Below are positions 1-10,922 of a DNA stretch of 64,000 nucleotides, one piece after another. The notes under the pieces were generated by a model. It saw only the letters and a program-made list of their open reading frames with translations. It was not told the DNA's origin and ran no database searches. This DNA is from Hydrangea macrophylla (taxonomy: Eukaryota; Streptophyta; Magnoliopsida; Cornales; Hydrangeaceae): the NCBI GenBank assembly GCA_033977485.1, contig CM066991.1, positions 133,257,999-133,321,998 on the forward strand, given 5' to 3'. Within the stretch, counting starts at the first letter, position 1; every line of letters starts with the position of its first letter. A program made the position numbers and the translations under genes.

Positions 1-75
1 CGCTCGCTAGGGTCTTACCAAGTCACTACTACTAGTACTCTTCTTCGTACATGGTACAGTCCAGCCCAATTTCTC

Positions 76-109
<34 letters not shown>

Positions 110-167
110 TTCCTTCTTTTGTTGGCTGTGATTCGTTTCTTTAATTAAGATTAGAAGTCTAACACTG

Positions 168-832
168 ATGAGACCATTTGATGTAAATAGTGATCATCCT
201 TCATATCAGAAACCTCTAGTCTCTCTCTCTCAAGAAACCTCCGCCCCTCCTCCTTGCTGCGCCAGTTTCGGGCTCTCTCATGGCTTGTCCATGGGAGAGC
301 CTTGCTCTTGTTTTTTGTTTTTTGCTCTCTCCTTTGGGAGAGTTTGTCCCCTTTTATGGGATTTTGTCCCTCTTTTGAGGGTTTGTCCCCTCTTGTAGGG
401 GTTTGTTGTGGTTTTCTCTTTTTCTTGGGTTCTCCGGCGAGATGCTTCGAGTTCATGGATGTTGTGCCTGGATCCAGCTTTCTCTCCTCCAGATCTACCA
501 TTTCTTTTGTTAGATTTAGAGTTTGGGGTTCTTGTTACGGAGTCCATGCTTTTGGGGTGAACTTCGTTTGGTGGGTGTTTGTTCGGCAGTTGCGCCTCAG
601 CCCCAGCTTGGTAGCGGTGCCACAGTTCTAGATATCTTTGGATTTGGGCGACTGCAGTGCATCTTCAGATGTTTTTTTTTCTGTGTTTGTTTCTCTTATA
701 TCTGTTGTTCTTTGTTGCTTCTGTGTTTGTTAGTTTTTTTCTTCTGTTGCTGTACTGGTTCCTTTTGGAATCCGTTTGTTTGTTTAAATGGAATGTTGTT
801 GGTTGTTTGCCGATAAAAAAAAAAAAAAAAAA
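168..832 (+). mobile_element. Non-autonomous or 5'-truncated LINE-type insertion with poly(A) tail
   Basis: A 665-bp segment ends in about 19 A residues (815-833) and is flanked by a perfect 15-bp direct repeat, AGAAGTCTAACACTG, at 153-167 and 833-847. This is the signature of target-primed reverse transcription. No convincing ORF2-type protein is encoded; the short open frames show no recognisable domain. The sequence just before the tail (TTTGCCGAT then A-run) resembles plant L1 3' ends. The 5' part carries a ladder of short stem-loops (275-401). It could be a truncated LINE or a non-autonomous family mobilised by one. The insertion itself is secure from the TSD and tail; the family is not. 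Confidence 0.85.
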
Positions 833-899
833 AGAAGTCTAACACTGGAAAAATTATCTTATGTGAGCGTCACATTCGTACGTTTAACTTTCATTGTAC

Positions 900-1140
900 T
901 GAAGAAATTATTAGAGTTAGCTATTAGAATTATTAGTTTTATAGTTTTAGGGTAGTTTAGTCTTTTACTTTCTATTAAGATAATACTGTATACCTAGATA
1001 TACTATTATTGTCTCTTCTTTTCTATTGTATTCATTCATTCAGTTTTTGTGTTATGAGAAACTCTAGCTCTCTTTTCTCTTTTTCCTTTGTTGTTTTCTT
1101 GATTATTTAATATATTCACATGGTATCAGAGCAGGTTCGA
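900..1140 (+). mobile_element. Copia-type LTR remnant with primer binding site
   Basis: An AT-rich block ends in CA at 1120 and is followed at once by TGGTATCAGAGCAGG (1121-1135), the initiator tRNA-Met PBS used by most plant Copia elements. The LTR start is uncertain: a TG at 900, or a degenerate start near 921. No gag or pol follows, so this is a broken element or an LTR plus leader. From 1140 to about 1500 the sequence holds a duplicated segment (CGAAGAAGAAGACATCTGG near 1185 and 1262) and CG-rich motifs of the form TCGCTCGCGCG near 1289 and 1370. Confidence 0.7.
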
Positions 1141-1499
1141 ATTTCATCCACGATTTTCGCAAATCCAACTGAAATTTAAACGAAGAACGAAGAAGAAGAC
1201 ATCTGGTTCGAATATATTCACATGGTAAAATTTCAGTTTTGTAATCGAAATAGGGGAAAAACGAAGAAGAAGACATCTGGTTAGCGATTCGCTCGCGCGG
1301 CCTACTTGCGCAACCTGTGCAAACTTAGGTAGAAAAGTGTTTTTCAAACATATTTCATAAACAGCCTGATCGCTCGCGCGACCCATCGCTCGAGCGGCTC
1401 GTGAGCGGGACAGGACATTTTGGGCAGTTTGTTTCCTTTTCAGTAAGGAATTGTTTGGAAAAGGTTTCAAAAGTCTCTACAGAACTGTTTGAAAGATAT

Positions 1500-2560
1500 T
1501 TTATTTTCTGTAAGATGCTTTAAAGAAAAGACTTGATAAGAAGAATTAAGACTGAGTTTCATGTTCGTACGGATATTCAGATTTATAATTAGTAGATGTA
1601 GTTATAATTTCCATGACATTAGCATACATGATAGCGTCGAGGTTGAGTTGACATGCATGATTTGTGAGAAAGCGTGAAAAGAGTAAAAGAGATTGTGTGT
1701 TAGTATGGGTTGCCTCCATGGACATTCTCTACCTGAGTTTCAAATACTGATTAAGAATATTTCTGGTATGCCGTGGTGGTACTATAGTGTGATGTCATGG
1801 ATTAAGGCAGTGGATGTTGTGATGATGTGGTTCTAGGGTGCCTTTTAAATATGACGGTGGCAAATTGGACACTCCCTGGCACCCATGGTAGTGCTATTGT
1901 GTGTGACGCCTACACGGACACTCCCTGATACTCGATTCTGGATACTAATCGAGATTATCTCTGGTATACCATGGTGGTATTATAGTGTGATGCCGTGGAT
2001 CAAGGCTGATTGGACATTCCCTGGTACCCGTTGTACTACAGTGTGGCTGCCCGAATGTTTCAAGGTACTAGAACGAGGAAGTTTGGATGATGTGATCTTG
2101 TGTTTTGTCGAGAGAAAAGAGTCGGTAAGATGAGATGTTACATTATTCATGCACGTTCATATATTCATTTGCTTATTGTCTTCCCGTGGTTATAATAGTT
2201 TAAGTTTGCACCTTGAATTATGCTTTAAAAGGTTTAAACTGCAAGTTGTTACTATGCTTTTATATACATTGCGAGTATATGTTGATTTTACTCACCAGCT
2301 TGCATGAGCTGACGGTATTGATGCGCCTTGAACTTTACGTCCAGATTTTTCAGGTCAGGATCAACCAGGGTACTTTGACTATGCTAGTTAAAGACTGGAG
2401 GATTTTCCCAGGAGGGCGGTTTTTATATTTCTTATGTTTATAAATTATTCAGTGATGTAACAAACTTTATTAGATATTTTAATAAGGCGGCTTGTGCTTA
2501 AGACAAAGACTGATGTAATAGTTTAGTAAGTTTTTAATTTGGAGCTCTATGTTTATTAGT
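1500..2560 (+). repeat. Gypsy-LTR-like block with internal degenerate repeats
   Basis: Between about 1760 and 2050 a motif of the form CTGGTAYCCATGGTGGT...AGTGTGATGCC recurs four times (near 1763, 1877, 1960 and 2018), giving irregular units of 60-115 bp. Downstream (2290-2400) is a stretch with GAGCTGAC and a TTTTTCAGGTCAGGATCAA motif, of the kind I associate with plant Ty3/gypsy LTRs. No TG...CA boundaries or TSD could be fixed. The open frame at 1885-2133 is carried by the repeats and does not look like a gene. The assignment to gypsy is inference. Confidence 0.4.
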
Positions 2561-3527
2561 ATCTGATGGTGTCAAAATCAAGTTCTTATTTAACCCTATT
2601 AAAAGCGTAGTATGTTGGCAGTAGGGTGTCGAGTCCACAGGGATCGCAATGCAACAAGGCTTGTTGGGTGCTTAATAACCAATTATAATGTGAGGAACAA
2701 TTAACAAACTAAGAAATAAGATTTGAGTCTTTGCGACTTTGAGATTGGTTTGGTTTGTAAAAGATTATACTACAATAACTATCTAGGAAAAAGAGAAGGT
2801 AAACTTTGAGTAAAGCTAAGTTTAATTGACAATTGGGGGTTTTGTAAAAGGAGAGATTGAGGTTGGGGAGCATTCCCCCACCTTGGACCAAACAACACAT
2901 GACTCTCACACTTGTAGCACATTCTATAGTAGAAAATCCCATTGTGACAAACTATCAAACATGTGGTAGTCAACCAACATGCTAGATAGATGTTGCAATG
3001 CAATACATGGGTATAGGGTTAGAGTTTAGAGATTTAACAACTTCCAATGCTTGACATTGGAGGTGGGGTCTCAAAATATCAAACCATGCACCCATAAACT
3101 CTAGAAATGCTTCAAAATGTGAGAGCCTTCCAATAAAACACACATGGGTCCAATGGTGGGTTTATGATCCCCAACCTACATGATTTAGCTACTCATAATC
3201 ATAATGACAACCATATTAAAGATAGGGGAGAAGAAATTATACCAACAAGAGAAAATCACTATAAATGCTATAGGAAATCCAAAAGATTCTTCAATATATA
3301 CTTCAACCATTCAATACATTCACACTCCTCTCTCTCTAACACTAAAAATGGAAGTAAAAGTTGGTAGTTGAGGAGTAATGGGGAAAAGAGATGAGAGGAT
3401 TAGAGAGAGAGAGAGCTTAACCTAAGTAAAAACAACCACCCTAATAAAAATCCATCTCTAACTATGTATAGCTTATATAAAAGATGGCAAACTTGTAATA
3501 AAAAGGGAGAGTCATCAGCAGAGGCAC

Positions 3528-3775
3528 GGATCGATCCCTTCAGATTCGCGGATCGATCCGCCTTTCATCTAGGGAAATACTACCTCTTCGAGAACTCGCG
3601 GATCGATCTGCTCTTCTAGCCGGATCGATCCATTTAGAGATCCCTCTCGCATAATGCTATGGGAAGATCGCGGATCGATCCCTTCATTATGGAGGATCGA
3701 TCCGCCCTTTTTGAATCAGACAGTAAGTTCCCATTGAACATGCGGATCGATCCCTTCATTAGGGCGGATCGATCC
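3528..3775. repeat. 72-bp tandem array with paired GGATCGATCC palindromes
   Basis: Eight copies of GGATCGATCC (one ends in T) start at 3528, 3550, 3600, 3622, 3672, 3694, 3744 and 3766. They form four pairs: spacing within a pair is exactly 22 bp and the pair-to-pair period is exactly 72 bp. The sequence between palindromes is only partly conserved (CCTTCATTA and CGCCCTTT recur). A 72-bp period is 24 codons, and an open frame on the + strand (3659-3883) shows the repeated peptide RIDPFI...DRSALF, but no wider coding context supports a protein. Confidence 0.9.
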
Positions 3776-6013
3776 GCCCTTTTTAAATTCTTCTTCTTGA
3801 CCTTTTTCAACTACATGAATGCTACCAAGGCTGGTTCCCCTTCACCCAAGCTTACATACCCTACAAAAAGATATCTTTATTAGTTAAAAGAGGGTAACAA
3901 CAAGAACAATCAAAAGTACAATTTATCCATTAAGTCTCTGATTTGAGTAATAATTTGTGTCCAATAAGGGTAAAATCATGAAGTTCAGAGTGCAATATTG
4001 GACACTAATCACACCCCCCAACTAGCATGTTGCTAGTCTCTTAGCAACAAAGCTAAATACTAAGAGATTTAAGAATAATCTTGCACAAAAATTTATTTAA
4101 GATGAAGGATAAACCGTTTTCGTGGGGAACACGATTGCATTGAGCGTATGCTACAAGCCGTTAAACCTCTAGGTTACCTATGGATGCGGAGTGTTGTCTC
4201 CGGAGGGTTCTCAGAATGATACCCACAAACATTTTTGTTTCCTCATGATAGTTGCCCACTATCTAATTCTGACACTCAACAAAGTCCCAAGTATTTTCAA
4301 AATATTTTAGCACATGACACACAAATCCAAAAAGTTCTCAAACTATCAAGATTATTAGATAAACTTCATTACGCTCAATCTTGGATGCGTGTGTAGTGTG
4401 AGGTGCAAAACTACAACTATCAAGATGATGGCAATGCTTTCATAATCCGAATTTCATTCAAAACGCGCTTCAACTCAATTCTCACCGGTATTACACTCAA
4501 AAAATGAATCACTCAAAATGGGTAATACACTCGGGGCATGCGGGCAATTAGAGTAATGAAAATGGGAATCAAAGCCACGCACATGCCAATGATGAAAAAC
4601 GTAAGCGTGAAAAACGAGTAAAACTAATCTCAAGAAAGATACCATTCACTAGAGGATGTGGAATAACTCAAACTACTTGTCATGATAGTTTCAAACTCCA
4701 AATCACACAACTCGAGAATCAATTAGGACCTCGAGGGGGTTTTAAAATGGGAAAGTGATATAAGGCGAATGACAAGTGGACATGAAGTGAGATGTTCAGA
4801 TAAAAACTTGAGATTTATTGGAATGCGTGGATACAAATGATCGCAAGAGATGAATCATCCACAAAAATTTCATTAAAGCTCAAAAAGAGAAGTACACTTG
4901 ATTATGAAGTTTTTTTTTTTTTTAACTTATTTTCTTTTTCTTTTTCTTTGTACTCTCACAACAACACGATTCAATCTCTTTTGCGACCTTACAAACACGA
5001 TCTCATGCAAAGATATCCCAAAAAAAAAATTGTAACTCGAATGTGGAAATGGAAGGTGTATGGTTAAGTGAAGGAAGGGTATGTGTGGGTGAGGTTATAC
5101 ATGGTGATAAGGCCCTAAACTCATTTCCTCGGACAATGTGATTCTTTGTTCTCCACTACAATGACAAGCAAGCAAGAGTTTTGTATTCCACAAAAGATTT
5201 CCTCAAATGAACAATCAAAGCAAGAAGATGAGATTATCTACGACTTTTATATGTTTTTCAGAAAGAGAGAATTGAAGTGTGTAACGCTCAACAATGGAGA
5301 AAATGATCTAAAGCTCACAAAGGTCAAGTCTCCACAAATGTTCCAAACGATTTCCGGGTAACAATTGCATTAGACATTATCCTAATACAAGTAGTCATGC
5401 AACGTGCTTGATAATCCAAAATTTGAAATTCATGAAATTTACCATAATCAAGATAATAAGAGAACTAATGGGATTCACAAGTGTCACATACTAAAATATG
5501 AAGAAAACTTCGAGGTACGCGTCATCGCTCGGCATTAGAGAAGGGCACTATACCAAAGTCATTGGAAACACGGAACAAGGTTTTTTTTTTTTTTTTTTGC
5601 AGAAGATGAGACTAAAATTGCGATGAGAGAAGCAAGCTGTCACACCCCCCAACTAGGACTATGCATTGTCCTCAATGAAACTATAAAGTGTAAGGGGAAT
5701 AACAATATTACCGGACGCAAACAAGGTGGGCATGCGGTAATAGCTGGTGCCTGCGATTGTTAGAATCAAAGAAAGAGAAGAAAAAGAAAACAAACAATTT
5801 GACATGGCACAATAGTAAAACCGTAAGCATGAGCCAAAAGTCAAATAAACACACGTCCATAAACAGCCAAAGTCAATCCAGCAAAACCCTGAACAAGATA
5901 ACACAATCATCTAAACATAAAAGTACAACTCCAAGTCCAACGAAATGAACATAAATATACCCTAGCAGAAGCTGACTACTATCCGTAAATGATAAACGAG
6001 CACTCCCCCCCAA

Positions 6014-6826
6014 CTAATCCTGATCATCTCCGTCGCCGCCACCATAGGGGTCGGACGCTCCAGCTCCACCATATGCACCGGACCCACCAGCGCCACCATA
6101 AGCGCCAGAACCGCCTGGGCCACCATAAGCACCAGAACCGCCTGGTCCACCATAAGCACCAGAACCGCCTGGTCCACCATAAGCACCAGAACCGTGTGGG
6201 CCACCATAAGCACCAGAACCGCCTGGTCCACCATAAGCACCAGAACCGCCTGGTCCACCATAAGCACCAGAACCGCCTGCGCCCGCATACGGGTCGCGGA
6301 AGTAATCGGGGACATCGGCGTCTGGGTACTGCATCTGGAAAGAATCGGCCTGGAAACACATCATCATGCTAATGTCCCGTCGATAACTCATACTGAACCC
6401 ATCAAACTCCCCCCTCAGTGCACGAATGTCACCCCGAACCCCTGCAATCTCCTGGCTCTGCTGTCGCTGCTCGGTACTCAAAGTCTCGAAGCGACGATGC
6501 AACTCAACCATACCATACGGGGGCACTGGCTCCTCCACCTCGGCCTCGGCTTGAGCCCCATATGGGCCCTCCTCGACCCTGGCCCCCTTATGCTGCGACT
6601 GAACCTGTGCGTCGCTCCGAACAAGGGTCGTCCCATTTATTGGGGACGGAGCAGGTCGAATGATATCGGAAGGTGAGGCCTCACACCCATGCTGGGTGCA
6701 TAGCCGGGTGACAAGGGTAGCAAAGGGAAGGCTAGCGGTTGCGGCGGTGTCATTTGACGCCGCGATCATGTAGGAGATGATAAGGCTCGCGAAATCAACA
6801 CGGGTAGCACTTAGACTCACCCCCAT
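6014..6826 (-). pseudogene. Gag-like 'putative plant transposon protein' frame with GSGAYGG repeats
   Basis: Open frame of about 270 aa from the first ATG at 6826. The N-terminal part (residues about 1-50) has a hydrophobic helical pattern ending in ASLPFATLVTRLC, which resembles the domain annotated as 'putative plant transposon protein' in gypsy-derived elements. The middle is acidic, then comes a heptad-like ELHRRFETL...GVRGDIRALRGEF stretch (probable coiled coil). The C-terminus is a glycine-rich tail with eight copies of GSGAYGG, encoded by a near-perfect 27-bp minisatellite (about 6066-6285). The stop is followed directly by a TTGGGGGGGAG polypurine-like tract. The 5' side abuts an LTR end at 6830, so the true N-terminus is probably missing. 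I infer a fragment of a retroelement gag-like gene, not a host gene. Confidence 0.6.
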
Positions 6827-6829
6827 TAC

Positions 6830-7234
6830 TGTAAGATAAGTAAGTCTTGCTAGCACTTAAAGTAGAAAAGAGATGGAGAGTTGGGAGAACGAGTATTGTA
6901 TTGCTCTCAAATGCTTTACAACTATTGAATGATTTAATCAAATGAGAGCCTCTCATTTTTTATAGGGAACTAAGAATACAATGGACAGTCTAGATCATTT
7001 CGATCTAACGGTCATCGTAAATTATCTTGAATACTCCTAGGAAATATTTAGATATTTACAAGTTCTATAAGCTCTACCATCTTCTAGATTTCTCTATTGA
7101 AGTTTACAATGTACAAGATACAAAAACACATAGGAAGCCTTAGATATTTCTATAATGTATAAGTTATGCAATGTACTAGAACATTCTTTCATAGGCTGCC
7201 CATCAAATGTTTGAGAAAATGTCAAGCCGTGACA
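6830..7234 (-). mobile_element. Probable solo LTR or LTR fragment (minus orientation)
   Basis: On the minus strand the segment starts TGTCACGGCTTGACATTTTC (7234) and ends ...TTATCTTACA (6830), that is TG...CA over 405 bp. It contains a region just before 6900 rich in CTCTCAT/TATAAAAA-like promoter sequence, as in short plant LTRs. The 5-bp flanks (ATTAC and CTAGG) do not match, so there is no intact TSD. It interrupts the 5' side of the gag-like frame. The family is unknown. Confidence 0.5.
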
Positions 7235-7374
7235 CTAGGCAGGTCTTTTCTAAAATATTTTTTAAAATGTGGGGTGAGATTGTTATTTTAGTCAAATGAG
7301 ATTAAATTAAATCAACTGATTAAGTTTTATTCGAAGTTAACTTTGATAAGGAATATGAGTTTGAATCCTAGAAA

Positions 7375-7377
7375 GAG

Positions 7378-7419
<42 letters not shown>

Positions 7420-7434
7420 GGGGGGGGGGGGGGG
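7375..7434. repeat. (GA)n followed by a long G homopolymer
   Basis: An AG/GA microsatellite runs directly into roughly 27 consecutive G residues. Similar long G runs occur at 20352-20374 and around 28217-28245. Runs like this are prone to length error in assembly and could form G-quadruplex structures. Confidence 0.9.
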
Positions 7435-7950
7435 ACAATGATTAAATTTCTATTTCAGTCTATTGTTTTAATGAGCCAGGAAACAACAACGTTTTGGTTT
7501 CGTTTTGAAAACATGTGAAAACACTACAAAAAATTTGAAAACAGTAAGAAACTTGTGAAAACAAGACTTTTAATTTTAACAGTATGCACATATAAAACTA
7601 TTAATTGATTAATTGATAATTTAAGATGTATATGTAATTATGTCAATAATATATTGTTTAAATTGTAAATACATGAGTCAAACGGGGTCATAGAATGCAG
7701 AAAACATTTCATAGAAAAGAAAAGTTACATATAGGCACATAAATAGCTAATAAGACATCTCTAAAATAATATGGTTGTTTATCTAACAAATTTACATTCA
7801 ATCGACTGTAGAGTGTCGAGCAGGTACACAAACTGGTCAAAAGCTCCGGGTATTCACAAAGATGAACATTATATGTCTTATAGATATGGTGGCAATATTC
7901 AGTCCAACTCATGTAAGCACGAAACCATACCTCATAATCAGTTTTAAACC
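7435..7950. other. AT-rich intergenic stretch
   Basis: No recognisable gene, LTR or inverted repeat. A 67-aa open frame on the minus strand (7709-7912) lies just downstream of the hAT-like BED finger and in the same orientation. It might be decayed transposase but has no motif I can name. Confidence 0.4.
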
Positions 7951-7952
7951 TC

Positions 7953-8135
7953 TCATAATCTTATCGACCACACCCAAATTGTTGAGCAGCAAATGAAGCT
8001 GTCGAAGTGTTGCTTCAAACGTGACACACCGCTATCCTTCATTATTTTGTGACAATAAATACATTGAACATGATTCCGATTTTCTCCAACTTGCTCATTG
8101 TGCTTCCAACCAATATCTTTTTCTCGCTTCTTCTT
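7953..8135 (-). pseudogene. BED-type zinc-finger fragment of a hAT transposase
   Basis: The minus-strand frame contains DIGWKHNEQVGENRNHVQC, then CxxC...H of a BED zinc finger (C-I-Y-C-H-K ... SRLKQH). This is the usual N-terminal DNA-binding domain of plant hAT transposases. A lysine-coding AAG/AAA run lies upstream. The frame is lost right after the finger, and no dimerisation domain or catalytic region follows, so this is a relic. Confidence 0.7.
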
Positions 8136-8990
8136 CTTCTTCTTCTTCTTCTTTTTTTCAATTGGTTGTAAAGTGGCATCTTTTTTTTTTTTTAAAGACA
8201 TTCCTACAACAAGAATTAAATTATATTAATTTTTTTTTTTGAAGATGTTAAATTTAGTAAGATATTAAATTTGTTGAATTTATCAATGATCGATCATTAT
8301 AAATTTAAGTATGAATAATTAACTTTATAAGGGCTAGTTAGTGATAAAGACAATTTATGGTTCTTGTATAGGCATAGGTCCAAAAAAAAAAACACTTTAG
8401 TGAAAAGCCATGCACTTATATTTGTACACTGTACTTATTTTTTAAAATTTCACAAAACTACGAATTTAACAAAAGTAGTTTTGTGAAATTTCAAAAATTC
8501 ACAAAAATATATGTAAGCAGAGACTTTTCACAAAATTGTAAATTTTTAAGGTCCTTTAGACACCTAAGTTCAGAACTAGGGACTTAGCGCTAATTATCCA
8601 TTTTTGGAATGAGAAAAATAAAATTAAAATGAAATGAACTAGTAAGACAATTCTTGATTTAATGCTACTACTTAAAATCAAGTATTTCTCTAGAGTGGAA
8701 CGGATAAATGTTCAATTTAGCCTCTGTTTAGTTCTTGGATTTTACGAGGGAAAAGAAAAGAAAATAAAAGAATGTTATCAATTTGGATGTGTGTGTACCT
8801 TACCACATATGATTATATCTTATGCGGTACCTTTGACAGGTCGAATGGTATGTGGGCAGAATTCCTCTCCTGTTGCAGCAACTCCATTTATGATGCTCTC
8901 GTATGCTAAAACATTTTAATATAAATAAATAAACTAATTAATAAAACTCTATATATGAGATACATAATTAATTAAAGTATTTTATTAACA

Positions 8991-9160
8991 TAAGGACATA
9001 TGTTAAGGAGTTAAAAATAGTAAAAAATAAAACTAAATGATTGAGATTCAAGCCTAACTTTTCATTAGTGTGGATTCCCCATGTATTTTATTATTATTAT
9101 TATTATTATTATTATATTATTGCTATTTTAAGCTCCTTAACATGTGCCATTAGGACACAA
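8991..9160. mobile_element. MITE with imperfect terminal inverted repeats
   Basis: The left arm (CATATGTTAAGGAGTTAAAAATAG, near 8997-9020) is complementary to the right arm (CTATTTTAAGCTCCTTAACAT, near 9123-9143). The centre carries a (TTA)n microsatellite. There is no clear TSD. Confidence 0.55.
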
Positions 9161-9179
9161 GTTAACATTTCCCTTAATT

Positions 9180-10670
9180 AAACAAAACTCTAATCTATGC
9201 TATTGTAGGTAATAGTTGACAACTCATATATTTTGACTATACACATCACCAACAACTCCACGTGTAACAATATCATTATTGTGGACTCTACGTGTAACGA
9301 CTCCAAAACTGCTAGCCCACTTCAAACGGGCCCACCCGCAAAGCCCACTCCGAGCCTCCGAGGGCCCATTCCGAATGAGCCTACTCCAAAGCCTTCACCA
9401 CGGTTAACTCCACTCCGAAGCCTTATTCTCCAAAGGCCCAAAGCAGCCCACAAAGGAAGAACACTCGAAATATGCACACACTCACACTCGGACACCTACC
9501 CTTGGTTCGGAAGCAGTACCTAAGGGTGGGCAAGTCTGCTGGGATCTCGGAAACTTATGGTAAGGTGGCTAGAACCGAAGGCATCTCCCTAACTTGCGCC
9601 CCATGGGTAAGGTTAGGATTGGTCCCAAAGAGAGAGAGAGACACGTGACTTTCACACGTGCCTAACCCCAATCAACCCACAACCAATAAGCGAAGCTCAT
9701 TACTGCAAAGCTCGTCGGAACCTTTGACCGTCTATGCTTAGTCGTGTCAAGATTGCTTAACCAACTGCACCAATAGAAAATACCTCGGTTCCCTCCCTCG
9801 CTGAAGCCATCTGTACGCCTCGACACTTGCCCTCGCTTAACCTCTCGGAGCCAATAGCAAAAGCCTCGGTACCCCCACTCGCTTAACCTCTACACCAGTA
9901 GCATCCCCTCCCTCCCTTGACCAACCAATGATATCGGTTCACAACAAAATGACAAACATTTCTCTCTCATTTGTCTCCACCAGCTCAGTATATGCTTCGT
10001 CTACATCCTATTTAATGTCCTCAACCACCCTAAACAAGAGCATTTAAGCCACTCACCTACCTTAAGCAAACAACCCAGTAAGAGGATGCCAACTCGGCCT
10101 CGCTCTATCATGTCAAAGCTTTGCAAATACACCACCGACTTCAACTATAAATAAGCACCCCCATTTACTACACCCAACAACCCAACTTGACCTAATCCGG
10201 CACTAGAGTAAAGGATTAGCAGTTATTCTTATTCCCAGCCATTAACAAAACATTCCCATTGTCTCTAGCCCACTTTGACCTTTCGCCCCCCACCAGCACC
10301 TTCATCCCATTCTATCCGTCGCCTCATAACACCATCCATCTCACCAAGCCCTTTCAGCCCTATTGCACCCTTCGTCTCAACTCATCCTTCGTTCCACTCC
10401 GATACTCCAATACTTACCCATCGCCTCGGGATACATACTGCCTTTTCTCTCTCTCACTTGGGACTACTTCGGTTCTCATCCGGACCCGAAGTCTCTCCGA
10501 ATCCTATTATCCCTATTATTATTATTATTATATTTTATATACTCTTGCTTATATCTCACATATTGTTCCACGTGTACTAATCCAGGCTTGCGTGTTATAT
10601 CTTTCTATATCTCTCACATACATCACAAAAGGACTCACATCTATTATATCAAGGGATAAATAGAGGTACC
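9180..10670 (+). repeat. Unclassified GC-richer repeat block, possible LTR
   Basis: This block is less AT-rich than its surroundings and has many CCCA, GCCTCG and CACGTG-like motifs. It has no extended protein-like frame; the open frames at 10259-10663 are low-complexity. A TATA-like CTATAAATAAGCACCCCC lies near 10145-10162, after TTCAA, in the position expected for an LTR promoter. Plant Tat-type LTRs look like this, but no matching second LTR or TG...CA ends are visible. Function unknown. Confidence 0.35.
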
Positions 10671-10922
10671 ACAAATATTATAACTAAAAAATTTATTTAC
10701 AAAAACACCAATATGATATCTTTTATAGAAAAAACTCACATATAAGAACAAAACTATCATAATAATACCAAAAAAATTACTTGTAACTTTCCTATAGGCA
10801 AGAAACTACTTGTAACTTCCTCACTCCTTCAAAATTATATAGATTTATCTTCTCTTCTTTCATTTTCTCTCTCCACTCACATAGCGAGTGGGCCCCAACT
10901 AGTACCACTTAATACAACTCGA

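Larger units (their letters stand above)
2565..6826 (-). mobile_element. Decayed gypsy-derived composite (Tat/Athila-like), minus strand
   Basis: Read on the minus strand, the block has a gag-like open frame (6826-6014), then three polypurine-tract-like sites (TAGTTGGGGGG types near 6005-6017, 5643-5655 and 4012-4024), then a long non-coding part. Its far end contains GGACTCGACACC next to GATCCCTGTG (2620-2650), wording I associate with plant Tat/Athila-type elements. The motif CATTGAGGACAATGC at 5659-5673 (minus) also sits next to one polypurine tract, as in those elements. No RT, integrase or paired LTRs are visible, so it is non-autonomous or heavily deleted. Boundaries are approximate. 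Confidence 0.5.

Noticed and set aside
168..842. Several overlapping open frames that might be a secreted or membrane protein
   Set aside because: They fall inside a retrotransposed segment with poly(A) and TSD, overlap in several frames and strands, and are low-complexity; no domain is recognisable.
1885..2133. 82-aa open frame
   Set aside because: Created by the degenerate CCTGGTACCC...GTGATGCC repeats of an LTR-like block; no homology I recognise.
3524..3780. GGATCGATCC array as a CRISPR-like array
   Set aside because: The repeats are 10-bp palindromes with fixed 22/72-bp spacing and related spacers in a plant genome; no cas genes or leader.
5989..6372. Histidine/arginine-rich frame on the + strand opposite the gag-like ORF
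   Set aside because: It is the antisense shadow of the GSGAYGG minisatellite; its repeats (HHKHQNRL) come only from the repeat DNA.
10259..10663. Overlapping 98-134-aa frames rich in S, P, I and Y
   Set aside because: Three frames are open at once because the DNA lacks stops on that strand; no domain, and the composition follows local CT and ATT repeats.
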